64,000 nucleotides of DNA, from contig NC_062259.1 in NCBI RefSeq assembly GCF_905475465.1, positions 12,162,501 through 12,226,500 of the forward strand, in the 5' to 3' direction. The position numbers were made by a program, and so were the translations under genes. This document shows, piece by piece, positions 41,401-50,552 of this stretch. Source of the DNA: Pieris napi. Lineage: Eukaryota > Arthropoda > Insecta > Lepidoptera > Pieridae. The notes beneath the pieces are model-generated. The model was given only the letters and a program-made list of their open reading frames with translations. It made no database searches and was not told the DNA's origin. Position 1 is the stretch's first letter. The number at the start of each line of letters is the position of its first letter.

Positions 41401-44400
41401 CTAATGCTACTCTAGTTTTTTTAATAAGCAGTTTGAAGCTCTTTTAAATGAAGATAGAACGAGACTAGGCAGACGATAGTAGGCCCACGTTTTAAAAGCT
41501 CTAAGTTCATTTAACTTGACTTTTTTTATCTGAGTAATTTACACGATTTAAATTATCTTTTAAAGTAAGCCTTTAAATACTAAAACAACAATATGACGTG
41601 TGTTGATTCGTGTGAGTACGCTTTTAATATAAAAATAATCACACAACCTACATATATTTTATCGGAAGTGCGAGAGCATTTGACATCGGTACAAGGTTGG
41701 GGCAACGACCGATGGTCCCCTCCCAACAAGTACCGCAACCGTCAGCATTGTACGATAATCCATAGCTCTGATACTGTAAGGGAAATAACTTTACGCTTTC
41801 CCCCTCATTCATAAAATCAGTCTATCTCTTTTTATGATAGCGTTGACACAGTTTGAGAAATAGAGACGAAAAACTTTGTTTTCTTTTATAGTTATTAAAC
41901 AGGGTGACGAATGTAGTAATAAATAGTGAGGAATTTGGAATTCATACACTTATGAGATTTGTGTTTTTAAAGTCGGCACAAAAAATACTACGCAATTTTT
42001 AAATGCAGATATTACTCTATAAAAAGAATATAACAATCAAATCAAGTATTAAACAATATCCTATCATTGGTCGGTATAGAATATATTTACATCTCCTGTT
42101 AAATCTTTAGTTTTAGGTAAGATGATGAGTAAAGAATTTGCGAACATGAGAATTTAACCACGAAATGCCAGTTTGAGATTTCGCGTGTACTTTTATCAGA
42201 AAACTTTGCATAACACTAGCACACCTTGACGTACACTACGAAACATCGGATAAAATATCTCTAATAAAAATGCATATTTAACTGTTTTAGTTGTAAGTGA
42301 TTTTACAATAAGCTCCCTTATTATGAAGTAGTCCTCATACAGAAATAATACTACATTCCGTTCCCAACCAATCGCGTTTGAGTTTATTTTTAGAATACAA
42401 GGGCCAAGCACATTAGTGGGTTATTAAACTCTATCGCGATTAAGTAAACAATATATGTAACTATTTAAAAAAACATTTATTTACAAAGGTCAGCTCATAA
42501 ATTAGCACTATTTACGTATTTGAAGAGATGTTAGAGATAATCTATAGAAGAAGAGAGAGAGAGAAATTATTTGTGTTGGATAGTACATTTATCGAGGAAG
42601 CCAACCTAGATAAAAAAACCTACGGCAGGTGTTGAAGAGTAAGAAAATTAACGAGATACCAAAGATTGACTAATATTTTATTTCTTCTTTTTGTATCTAT
42701 TAATGTTGTGTTTCCTCTTAATATAACGTAAAACTCTAACAATGTCGGTACTGGACTAAACTTATTTAATTTGATACATCACATCTATAAAACTCCGTTG
42801 TTCCATTCGAACAGCCACGCATTACCTGGTTTGGGTTCCCAAACTAGTTTTAATCTCGCCTTCCCTTCACGTAAAGCCACGGACCATACCTGGTAACGGT
42901 TACAAAAACCCTCGAGAAACCTCAGGTAATTTGAGTGTATTGTAACCTTGCTTTCATAACGGTTGTACTTTGGTACTTATCGTTAACAAATTGGTTGCCG
43001 TGTTTTCTATTTTATTGGTTTTCACTTGTTATTATATATTCTCGATCATTCTTCTGCTGCATGAAATTCATTATAAAATTGTAGATTTTATTTATATCTG
43101 TATTGAGTGTACAAATAAAATAAAATTAATAGCAAAATGTTGCTAAGCGCCAAACTCTAAGGCTGGACAAATTCGAGTAATTTTTTTATTTTTCCTTGAG
43201 GTTTTTATCCAGAGAAAAATAGGAAAATACAACATTTTTTTCCATATGATAGTATGTAGCTATTAAAAAGCCTAAGTAAAAAAAAATATTAAAGCGAAAC
43301 GAAGTGCGCGGGGGCAGCTCGCAACGAATTGGTATAACAAGTGAAAATAATTATGACCAGTAAATTACTAGTGGCTACTGCGGTCCGTTCCGTTCTATTA
43401 TCTTGATTATCTTATACGGCTTGTACAAGATTTACCGAGTTGCTCACTTGCAAGTCCATTGAATGTTAGAGACTAGAGTGAAGTTTAAATTATTTCCAAT
43501 ATAAGCGAGTTTCTGATTATTCGATAACATTTTCACGGTTGTTTTTTGTATTCCTACAGCTAACATTAATTATATACAATAAAAAACAACTATACTAAAC
43601 ATATAGCCAAAGAATAAAGAACATACAAAAAGGTTGAATTATTTACGAAGTGAAAAAAAACAATAAAAATTATTAAGTACGTAATACCTAATTCGGCTGG
43701 TGGAATCAATTGAAGAAACTTAGCTTGTATCTAAGTCATCTTACAACAATTTTCAAATAAACATGAAGACAATTTTACGAAAATATTACCTTTAATTAGG
43801 GATGCATCGATACGCTTTTTTGCCGATACGATACCGATGCCGATACACTTATAGGAATATCGTCGATACCGATACCGATACCGATACCAACGCTTATTGA
43901 ATTAAAATTAAATTAAGGTAAAATATATGAAGTTAAGTTGAAGTTTATAATTTTTAATAAAAAAACATATACATATACAAAAAATAGTGACAAACTTTGA
44001 ATAATTTTAAAGGTTTTGGTTACTAAAATTAAGAATTAAGAGTAATAATTAAATTAAAATAAAATAAATAACTGTTAATAATTAAAATTAACAATGATAA
44101 CATTATTGTAATTGTGTATTTTATTAAATTTCGTATCGAAAAAATACTACTGGCGACAGCAGTTAAAAGCCAACTAAATGATCTTCAAATCTACATTCAA
44201 TAAAGTCTCAATGATCTCCCGCAAGCCATAATATCTAATAACTATGCGCTGGCAAAGATAGTTAACTCGAGTAAAAATGTTGGTCTGCTAATCAATCCAA
44301 CAAGAGTTTTACGTACTAACTACTAACTGACGTAAGACTGATCGTAAATTATCGTGATTTATGTGCACTTTTTATTTTTCATGTAGACTTTTTTTTGTTT

Positions 44401-47400
44401 ATATGTAATATGTATTTTGCCCTCCTTTTCATTTAATTATGTTCAATTTTTATATTGTAATGCAAAAGTGTTAATAATGCTTTGTCCCCAAGCGAATGAT
44501 AGAGACAACAAACTGAATAAAACGCGGGGATTTCTCGGGCAACAATAGTCCGTGGCTCGTTTGCAACAAACTAGATCATACAAAATGCGCGTTTACATTA
44601 TTTTTTTATAGCGTAAAGTATCGGTGAATCGGCAATGAAAATATCGCCGATGCCGATATATCGGCAAACCCAAAGTATCGCCGATATATCGGTATCGGCA
44701 TCGGTATCGGATGCATCCCTACCTTTAATGAACATAAATTCAGTCGTTTAGATTCACGTGTATATACATAATTTTGACATAGATCTTGTGTGCTAAACAT
44801 TTTGATGTTTCATCAAATTTCTGCTATTGTTTTCATTTGAACAAAACAACGCAAATATCAATAAGCAATTAAGCAATTTTTTATATACTAACTACATGGC
44901 AAACGTCGTTTTGCCATGTATATTATTTCTAGGAAACATTTTTTTAGTTCAATAAAAATATTTATCTACAATAATAAAAAATAGGGGTTGATCGTTGAGG
45001 GGAGAAAATTAGGGGTTGTATGTATTTTTGTATGCTGTATCATAGGAAAATTAAAAAAAAAATAAAAATGTCTAAAAAATAAAAATAAAAATTTGGGATG
45101 GACAAGTTTAAAAGAATCGGTACAGCCGGTTCGGAGGAGTATGGGAACGAACATTGTCACGCAAGAATTTTATATATATAGAGATAATCTTTTACTTTCG
45201 AATAAAGTAAACTTAATTTAATCAGAACACTATATCCTTTGAGTATTTTGGTATGCAATCAAAGTCACCTTCGTCAGGTGTATAAAATATCGGTCTACCA
45301 TCAAAGCACCCACAAAAACATAGCTCTCCCGACAACCCGTTCGCCCCAAATCTCAACAAAAATTTCATTTTTATTGTGTAATGTCGACGCTCTTTTTTGT
45401 CACTAGTTTTTATGTCACGAAGTTTGATTACAAAATGTATGATTAAAAAGCAAAACAGGCTACGTTTAAATACAAAACTGGAATGTTTCGAAAACTATTA
45501 AACAACGTGTAACACAATTTCCGCTGTAACCATGTGGCATTTTTTGTTTAAGGGCGAATGCTTAGAGGCAAAGGGTTTTAATCATTTGAAAATGATCTGT
45601 ATGGAGATTTTTAGATTTCAAATCTTAACTCCATACTTATGTTTAACATATTTGCGGACCGTAAGTTTTTACTTGAAATAACCCAGTAGTTAGAAACAGA
45701 CGACCACCAGAAACCGATGACATAAAAACCGTCCGGAGGGGAATTTAAATATTAAATGATTTTAATTTTATCCGAAACCTTTTGCTATTTAAATAAATAA
45801 ATACACCCAATAAACAACCATAAATGGCATGTCCAACGCAAGGACTCATCAGTGTCAATCTAGTGTAAATTATGAAAAATATAATGAATGTAGATTTTGT
45901 CGAATGTTAAGAAGAATAAGTAAAAAAGTCAATCTTCTTATAAAACGAAAAATAGATTATAACTCTGCAGGGGTTGAGCTTAAGGACCTCCCGAAGAACA
46001 ATTTTTTGCAGCTGATGACCCCATCTAACCCCCAATCTACGACTTTTTAGCCAACCTGTATACCATCATACGCTTAACGTCAGTCCCCGGCGGAGAGAAA
46101 TCTATTAACCTAAAATAGTAAGCGAGAATGGGAGCTTGTTGGAAGTTATCATTCTGTGGAGGCTCACTCCATAATGCCCAAATTAATTCTAAACTATATT
46201 TAAATTTAGAATCATAAAATTCTTAAACCACCATAAGAACTTCAACTTAAAATACAGTGAGGTCTATTGATGATCGTTCAAATGTAATGAATAGCAGTTT
46301 GGGTGTTTATTAACATCTGTTAACGTAAAGAAATGTTTTACGATTGATTTTACGACGCACATACCGATTTTAAGTCCCTTACACGAACCAAGATAGCTGT
46401 GATTTAAATTTTATTCCTTATCTGTATGTATTTAGGGAGTCGAGTCTACTCTCCGGCATTGAATGGTCACGTCATTTACTTATAATTTGTTTCAGTACCA
46501 GTTCGTTCGATAAATTATATTTAAGATAAATTAAATATATAGTTCGATATTTCACGTCACAATTATGAGCGTAGAAAAGTGATACCAAGGGTATTTCATT
46601 CCATATTCAACTCAAGTCATAAAACATTCTTTGTTTGAACCAATTACTCGTCTCTGTCATTGACGACTCATTGGTCTAGTGGTTAGTACCCCTGACTGCG
46701 AATCCATGGGTCCCGGGTTCGATCCTCGGCTGAGACGAACATCGATGTGATGAGCATTTGGTGTTGTGCTTAGGTCTTGGGTGTTTAAATATGTATTTAT
46801 ATGTCTATCTATCTATGTATGTATATCCGTTGCCTAGTACCCATAACACAAGCTTCACCAGCTTAGCATGGGACTCGGTCAATTGGTGTGAATTGTCTTT
46901 GAAAAAAAAAAAAAATAATGATCGGCTAACCGCGGCTCGCATGTGGTGCTTCTACTCACTGGCTATGGCATGTTTTTAATACTACGTAGATTCAGTGATG
47001 ACAACTCCTACAGAATGTTCCAGAACTAACTTCAAATACCCCTAAATATCGATTAAAAACTCCTAACGTTTGTACACTCGCTTGGAAGTATATAAATACA
47101 TTCAAGTATTATAAAATAGCTGTTATTTTGATCTCGGAGTATTATAGCTTTTTGACATTTCAGTTCCAACGCTTGATTTTTAATTTGTTCGTTGGTTTAA
47201 AGCTTAATATAAATTGGAGGTAATCGTGAATTTTTTTAAGAATGTAAAAGTTTTTTTTTTTAGTAAGTTCAGATGAAGCACTTTCTGCGTGTCTGGATAT
47301 GTACAAAATGATTCTGTAAGTTTACCTAGATTCATTTCCATTAAAATTGTGTAGGTATAAAATAAAACAATGACTTAATTCCCCCTAAATTTGTAAATAA

Positions 47401-50400
47401 AACCCCCAAGTTAGAACTGTAGGTTTAACAAAGAAAGATTATTTGGATCTTTTGGCAATCAGTTGCTATATCTATATAGGAAAAAATCTGTAATCTTAAG
47501 TTTAAAGGTTTACCATTTACCACAGCATTTTTAATATGTAGAAATTATTAACGATAATTTATCTCGTGAATCAAGTTAACATAAATTATTACCACGAAAG
47601 AAATACCTACAATAATTTGTAGTTCAGAGTAATCTACAGCTAAGATAGAGACGTGCTGGAATTTTGTATTTAATAGGCTATGTAATAAAACAACCAGACG
47701 CAGTAATGAGCGTTCGTAAAGATTCTTTACCGTAAATGTTTGAGAAGTAGGCTTTGCGTATATCGCTATTATAGACGATCAAATTGTGAGAATACAAAAT
47801 AGCGACCCGCCCCGGCTTGTGACCCGTTAATTGAAAAATTATGAATCGTTCTAGATAATGATGAAAACTGTAATAAGCTCTGCCCTGCGATTCTGTAACT
47901 CACTTCACGAACTCACACAGCGGTTTTCGCATCGGCGGTCGCTCTCAAATCAGTCGTGAAGCAGTCATTTTATGATTTGGCATTCTGAAAAGGTGGGAGC
48001 TTGTACTTTATTGTTTATCAGAATGCCAAATCATAAAATGACTGCTTCACGACTGATTTGAGAGGGACCGCCGATGCGAAAACCGCTGTGTGAGTTCGTG
48101 AAGTGAGTTACAGAATCGCAGGGCAGTTTTTTAGTAGTTAGACATGTATGTCTGATTGTTTAGTTATTATTAAGATGTCAATCAATATCTCTCTCGTTTA
48201 ATAAATATTTCGTTCGACCGGTCTTTTGTTAAACTTTGCAAATCAAACTACTTAATTAATTATCAAAATCAGTTCAATACTTCCAGAGATCGATAGTTGT
48301 TGTTTGGATTCCCGTGAACCCCAGCTGAGACATAAGGGCTGATGTTGCAGATGTTTCACAATACGTTTTTTTAGAAAGTTAATTAGTGTTGTTAGTACCA
48401 GCACGTTCAGCAGTTCTTACGGAAACATATTTTTGAAGTTATACTTCTTTAGGCGCGTTATGAAAAATTTATGAGTGAAATTTTACGATGCGCGCGCACC
48501 GTGACACAAAATTAACGGAATGAAGTTGCCCACGGAAGATGCTACGGCATTGGACATAATTTAAAAACAACATTCGAATAATAATAGAATTTATGTTACA
48601 CTTAATGTAAGAAAATAATAATAAATATTTATTTATTTGATTTTTCAAATGTAAACTGTACTTTATTGACTATAATGACTCCTTTTCCAGTCTTTGATTA
48701 TTTAATTGTAATTAATTATTGGCATGCAATCAAAAACTATTTTTAATAATGCCAATGAAGTATAGCTTCTTACGCGCGTACTTAAGTACACGCACCCTTT
48801 TTTTTATTTTATTTTTATCTACCCGAATGAAAATTGTGTTTTCGTTTAAAGTCTTTCGATCTCAAATATATTAATAGATATTAACGAGGAGCTTAAACTT
48901 GAGTCGCAAAAATTTCGTCACCCTCAAAAGCATTAATTGTATAATTTTTCTCTGTCGGCGTACCCTCAACATCTGGCAGCCACGCCTCGAACTTTTTGTA
49001 ATGAATAACGGGAGCCGAGAACGGAATAACTTTTAGTCTATTTTACAGAAATTATTACTTCTATCTTTAAATATTTAATTGTATTGTATGTGTGTATGTC
49101 ACTGAACTCCTCTTAAACGGTTGGACTGATTTGATTGATTTATTTTGCGTTTGGGTGGCGCCCTGAATGGTTCAGTTTCACAAATCAGTCCGGCAGATGT
49201 CGATACTTTCATACTTTGTTTAACATAATAATCGCTTGAAATATTATGCAGGACAACGTCTGTCGGGTCCGCTAGTGCGTCATACAAATATCGATGTAGA
49301 TTTCGAACCCCGAAAAAAGCCCTAATATATTTTTTTAAATATAATATTTATAGAATCTAAGAAAAGGACAGTAATTGTAATAGACATCCTGTAAATCTTG
49401 TTTTATACCACAAGGAGATAGTGGAGTACATGAAAGTGAAGATAAAAAAGTTACCCACTGTCTTAGCGGATTCTACGGCTAAACATTTACTAAATTTCTA
49501 TGCACTGTTGTCTCACTGATTAAGACATGTACCTAGTGATTAATATTGTATGTTATGCATAGTAGCATTCCAATATGCATTGTATTAATATCCGTTGTAT
49601 ATCTAGAATAATAATGAGTAGAAAATTAACTCACTGCAATACTAATGTGGTTTCAGACAAAGAGCCTACAGTGAACTAGCTATTAACACCACTGTCAGTG
49701 AATAATCCACTGCACCATTTAATATTTTTATTATATTCAAAATAGATTTCCGAATTGAAACCTAAATGTGTTAGCAATGTTTGTGAAATAAGTTTTATGG
49801 GTTTTTAAACTTAACTGTTCTATACAAAAGCAACATTTTACATAATAGTCCCTCAAATGAAACCTTGATCCAGCCATAAATAATATAACATTTTAGTTTT
49901 GAAATTTTAAGAAGCCATCAAAAGGAAGAATTTGTTCCTACATGTACCTATAATTTTTCTAAAACCGAACATTATCGATTTTCAACATTCCTACAAAAAG
50001 TTCGCATGGCGCAGTTCGCTTCAGCAATTCCTATTGAACACAAGAAAAAACCACTCAAACATCACATTTCAAAATTATAAGTCTTAAAAAATTTCATGGC
50101 ATCGGACCGTCCCGAACTAAAAAGAGAAATGGCCCACCCCACTACATAAGACGCCCCACTCACAAAGAAATTTACAATTTCAAACATGGAATGTTCGATT
50201 GATCGCAAGCAGTCTTCATAACGAACTACATATTAATAACTTACCTCATATTTGATACCGGCCAAGCGAAGCCAAGTTTCAACTTTCAAGCAGTACGGGG
50301 ATGTAGAGAGTAACAAAGGCGTCCTGGCAAATTGGTAGAGATAGACCATATCTTGCTGGAAGTTCGCCTTATGGACATTCGGCTTTGGTGCTGCTGGCTC

Positions 50401-50550
50401 AGCTTTCTTCTCTTCGGCCACTTTTTCCTCAACTTTTTCTTCGGTAGCGTTTTCTTCTTTTGTCTGGGTATTGTCAGCGGGCGCGTCCTCCTTCATTTCT
50501 TTCTCTTTGGTGGTATTGTCGGGAGCGTTATTGACAACTTCTGTAGCCAT
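17396..50550 (-). CDS. fax: failed axon connections (fax) protein, complete, six coding exons
   Basis: Coding exons on the minus strand are 50550-50245, 20893-20758, 20407-20205, 19770-19633, 18395-18135 and 17470-17396. They join in frame through GT-AG introns to give 372 residues. Residues 1-65 are acidic and Lys/Glu-rich. Residues 69-102 begin a thioredoxin-like fold (VYLYQFART, then TSPYCLK). Exon 2 continues it (QLPFIELNGEEIADS), and exons 3-5 form an all-helical GST-C/metaxin-like domain containing AHGIGVHS, KPFFFGDEPT and LDVVAFANLAQLHF. The tail from about residue 318 is a charged Lys/Glu run. Known of the family: fax is a GST/metaxin-like protein found in Drosophila as a genetic interactor of Abl kinase in axon development; no catalytic activity is established. 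Intron 1 is 29,351 bp, the others 664 bp to 1.24 kb. The start is the first ATG after a plausible 5' leader. Confidence is high from family motifs and continuous splice phases. Confidence 0.95.
17511..17810. mobile_element. Harbinger-like MITE, family H1, copy A
   Basis: The ends are GGAAGCGTTCAAGTATTACG and the inverted form CGTAATACTTGAACGCTCCC. The element is flanked by the 3-bp duplication TTA (17508-17510 and 17811-17813). A TTA/TAA target site and short inverted repeats are typical of PIF/Harbinger derivatives. There is no coding capacity. Two relatives in this window (34893-35082 and 52331-52571) share the same ends. Confidence 0.9.
17822..18090 (+). mobile_element. tRNA-derived SINE, family S1, near complete
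   Basis: The 5' head is tRNA-like, with an A-box-like GTTGGCTTAGAGG and a B-box-like GCTTTGATCCC. The body contains CATTTAACATTCGCTCGAAC, then GTGAGGAAACCGGCTTGAC, and ends near GGTTCTAGCGGCACTA. A headless copy with the same body lies in the opposite orientation at 24527-24712, and fragments lie at 7425-7583 and 395-530. Confidence 0.85.
18135..18395 (-). CDS. fax: fax coding exon 5
   Basis: The exon follows acceptor TTACAG and encodes residues 262-348 (LDVVAFANLAQLHFIDKEV, RDAMNESFPNLVGLVSRIKE, YPDWDEIC, then a Lys/Glu/Pro-rich tail). Phase is 0 at both ends; the donor is GTAGGT. Only 44 bases separate the donor from a SINE in the following intron. Confidence 0.94.
18985..19104 (+). mobile_element. 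LINE 3' end (family N1), tail with poly(A)
   Basis: AAGGCAACGCACTCGCGAGC, then GGGCGGCGGTATCACTTAAC and CAGGTGAGCCTCCTGCC, followed by a run of A. The same 3' end is attached to coding sequence at 63095-63395, so this is a heavily 5'-truncated retrotransposon insertion. It lies in fax intron 4. Confidence 0.8.
19633..19770 (-). CDS. fax: fax coding exon 4
   Basis: The exon follows acceptor TTTTAG and encodes residues 216-261 (GMKKAKAHGIGVHSQEEI to FFGDEPTL). It is phase 0 at both ends, with donor GTGAGT. AHGIGVHS and KPFFFGDEPT are among the best conserved fax signatures. Confidence 0.95.
20056..20082 (+). other. G-rich tract in fax intron 3
   Basis: The sequence has several G runs in close succession (GGGGGAGGGAGGGG, then GGGAGGGAGG). 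This meets the usual pattern for a possible G-quadruplex on the plus strand, and a C-rich tract in the fax transcript. No function is implied. Confidence 0.5.
20205..20407 (-). CDS. fax: fax coding exon 3
   Basis: The exon follows acceptor GTGCAG. It completes a split Ala codon, then encodes residues 149-215 (LTPEQRVVTHAMVSMIENHL to KLTSGRK). It ends in phase 0; the chosen donor is GTTAGT after AAG. This is the first helical block of the GST-C-like domain, with the aromatic stretch HLSWVMLWWRAKYPD. Confidence 0.93.
20758..20893 (-). CDS. fax: fax coding exon 2
   Basis: The exon follows acceptor TTTCAG and encodes residues 103-147 (NVDHKAKFRSKKGQLPFIEL and onward to EKYNKDLDA). It ends in phase 1 before donor GTATTT. 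It completes the thioredoxin-like domain; the cis-Pro region LPFIELNG is the recognisable GST-N hallmark. Confidence 0.94.
24527..24712 (-). mobile_element. SINE family S1, truncated copy
   Basis: This matches the body of the SINE at 17822-18090 in reverse orientation: AGTGGCGCTACAACC at one end, GTTTCCTCACGATGTTTTCC and CGAGCGAATGTTAAATGC at the other. The tRNA-like head is missing, probably a 5' truncation. It lies in fax intron 1. Confidence 0.82.
26700..26845. other. isolated GC-rich island in AT-rich intron
   Basis: About 145 bp of high-GC DNA (GTTTCGTCGGGCGCACCCCG, AGTCGCAGACGGCAGGG) stands out from flanks rich in A and T. A short plus-strand frame is rich in Gly, Pro and Arg. It may be a fragment of a retrotransposon 5' region or a short regulatory CpG patch. 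I cannot tell which. Confidence 0.35.
27774..28062 (-). mobile_element. Helitron-like repeat, second subfamily, copy 1
   Basis: Read on the minus strand it ends GTTCGCCAGGTCAGCTAG followed by T. Blocks such as GACTGTTAGGCGGTAC and CATAATGTATTTGTTGTC match the opposite-orientation copy at 60651-61033. The 5' boundary is approximate and no clear TC start was found. Confidence 0.65.
28662..28902. mobile_element. fold-back element FB1, copy 1 (perfect 106-bp arms)
   Basis: Left arm 28662-28767 and right arm 28797-28902 are exact reverse complements over 106 bp by eye, around a 29-bp loop (28768-28796). The ends are CCCTGCGATTCTGTAACTC and its complement. No coding capacity and no clear target-site duplication. 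Transcribed within fax intron 1 it would form a near-perfect hairpin. A relative lies at 47883-48123. Confidence 0.93.
30565..30632 (+). mobile_element. LINE family N1 3'-end fragment
   Basis: AATGGCCGTCAATTTGAGAG then GTTCATGGGCGACGGTATCA is a diverged match to the tail at 18985-19104. Very short and old. Confidence 0.45.
32844..33182. repeat. tandem duplication, unit 1
   Basis: From ACTTATCATTGTCTGAT through CGAGGGTTGAGCGGGACAAT and TATACGCGGTTTTAAGCGCG to TTATCCCAGGTTACAGG, this is repeated in direct orientation from 33187, an offset of 343 bp. Small indels separate the units. No coding. Confidence 0.85.
33187..33482. repeat. tandem duplication, unit 2
   Basis: This is the direct repeat of 32844-33182 with conserved blocks ATAAACGCTTGCAATAAGCT, TTGAGGGAAGCTATTGTGAA and GCGGTTTTAAGCGCGAAATG. 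It runs directly into a LINE fragment at about 33475, which unit 1 lacks. Confidence 0.85.
33475..33625 (+). pseudogene. LINE endonuclease/RT C-terminal fragment
   Basis: The plus strand reads TGTLQPLDWNPQEKGNRGRP, then NRQRSNIAEAKGITWSIIK. WNPQ.K..RGRP followed by a TW motif is the familiar C-terminal signature of RTE-like endonuclease-reverse transcriptases. Only this tail remains and a stop follows soon after. Confidence 0.65.
34893..35082. mobile_element. Harbinger-like MITE, family H1, copy B
   Basis: The ends are GGGAGCGTTCATGTATTACG and GTAATACTTGAACGCTCCC, flanked by TTA on both sides (34890-34892, 35083-35085). It shares the internal AAAACGTTACGACGCGTTAC with copy C but is shorter, so it is an internal deletion derivative. 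Confidence 0.88.
35305..35624 (+). mobile_element. non-autonomous Helitron, copy 2
   Basis: Starts TCTAATATATAAAATTCTCG and ends with hairpin GGCAAAACGACGTTTGCC, then CGGTCAGCTAG. It lies between A (35304) and T (35625). The internal CATACTCCTCCGAAACGGC block is shared with copies at 44888 and 55831. Confidence 0.87.
37085..37262 (+). pseudogene. LINE family N1 3' end with ORF2 C terminus
   Basis: GCACCACCACTATGTGGAAC then CCAACTGCC-like coding (MWNQLPTEVIPNQFDLGSVE) continues into the family tail GAGCCTCCTGCCTATTTGCC. It is closely related to 63095-63395 but with stops and deletions. Confidence 0.75.
37707..37945. mobile_element. Harbinger-like MITE, family H2
   Basis: The ends are GGGTCTGTTTCACAATGTAC and the inverted ACTTTGTGAAACAGACCC. 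TAA is duplicated at 37704-37706 and 37946-37948. Length 239 bp, no coding. The end differs from family H1. Confidence 0.87.
39597..39766 (+). other. unidentified short open segment
   Basis: The frame reads CQRKCAGDMNVVDAGAPRTI, then PRNRPQSIDVCNEDKKELAR, at higher complexity than the AT-rich chance frames nearby. It ends at TAA (39766). No donor or acceptor pairing was established. It could be a retroelement scrap or a nested exon; I do not recognise it. Confidence 0.2.
39865..40006 (+). mobile_element. non-autonomous Helitron, third subfamily
   Basis: Starts TCTTTATATATAAAAATG and ends TTCACGGGGTCATCTAG, between A (39864) and T (40007). Length 142 bp. The CTAG end and A/T site fit a Helitron; the hairpin near the 3' end is decayed. 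Confidence 0.7.
43797..44721. mobile_element. hAT-type element with 8-bp target duplication (925 bp)
   Basis: The ends TAGGGATGCATCGATACG and CGGATGCATCCCTA are inverted repeats. The 8-bp CCTTTAAT is duplicated exactly at 43789-43796 and 44722-44729, the hAT hallmark. Subterminal regions carry repeats of CCGATA (left) and TATCGG (right). The AT-rich interior has no transposase frame, so it is non-autonomous. Confidence 0.92.
44888..45184 (-). mobile_element. non-autonomous Helitron, inverted and decayed
   Basis: On the minus strand it starts TCTCTATATATATAAAATTC, contains CATACTCCTCCGAACCGGC, and near its end has the hairpin GGCAAAACGACGTTTGCC. The last bases read TTAG instead of CTAG. Confidence 0.72.
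46663..46917 (+). mobile_element. tRNA-derived SINE, family S2
   Basis: The tRNA-like head has an A-box-like TTGGTCTAGTGGTTAG and B-box GGTTCGATCC. The body GATGAGCATTTGGTGTTGTG, CCCATAACACAAGCTTC and GGGACTCGGTCAATTGGTG is followed by a poly(A) run at 46902-46915. Head, body and A-tail are all present, so this is an intact SINE in fax intron 1 and not a functional tRNA gene. Confidence 0.87.
46994..47225 (+). repeat. dispersed repeat P1, single arm
   Basis: TGATGACAACTCCTACAGA, CCCCTAAATATCG and TAGCTGTTATTTTGATCTCG match, in the same order, the left part of the complex repeat at 62003-62770. Only one arm is present here. Confidence 0.65.
47883..48123. mobile_element. fold-back element FB1, copy 2 (inverted loop)
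   Basis: The organisation and length match copy 1: left arm 47883-47988, 29-bp loop 47989-48017, right arm 48018-48123. The arms pair at 105 of 106 positions, with one mismatch in the right arm (GAGGGACCG for GAGCGACCG). The loop is the reverse complement of copy 1's loop with two differences. It also lies in fax intron 1. Confidence 0.93.
48440..48803 (-). repeat. long dispersed repeat L1, arm B
   Basis: This is the reverse-complement partner of 12688-13051. It reads TTATACTTCTTTAGGCGCG at one end and GCGCGTACTTAAGTACACGC at the other. It lies inside fax intron 1, while its partner lies downstream of fax. Confidence 0.75.
49080..49275 (+). mobile_element. decayed Helitron fragment
   Basis: ACTCCTCTTAAACGGTTGGA near the left and GGACAACGTCTGTCGGGTCC with GCTAG at the right end match the general Helitron plan of this genome. 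The 5' TC end is lost. Confidence 0.6.
50245..50550 (-). CDS. fax: fax coding exon 1
   Basis: The exon encodes residues 1-102, starting MATEVVNNAP. A low-complexity acidic segment (KEEN, EEKVEEKV, EEKKAEP) is followed by the first strand and helix of the thioredoxin-like fold. It ends in phase 0 at GAG before the donor GTAAGT. The low-complexity leader is typical of fax and probably disordered. Confidence 0.93.
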
Positions 50551-50552
50551 TT

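Larger units (their letters stand above)
20894..50244 (-). other. fax intron 1 (29.35 kb), transposon-rich
   Basis: The intron runs from donor GTAAGT after codon 102 to acceptor TTTCAG before codon 103. No other convincing exon of fax or nested gene was found. It contains the fold-back pair, Helitrons, Harbinger and hAT MITEs, two SINEs, LINE remnants and a tandem duplication listed separately. Unassigned stretches (for example 21600-24500, 25000-27700, 30650-32800 and 40100-42900) are AT-rich with no feature I can support. Confidence 0.9.

Noticed and set aside
46663..46740. Possible tRNA gene with A and B boxes
   Set aside because: The tRNA-like part continues without a terminator into a SINE body with a poly(A) tail, and the arms do not form a full cloverleaf by eye.
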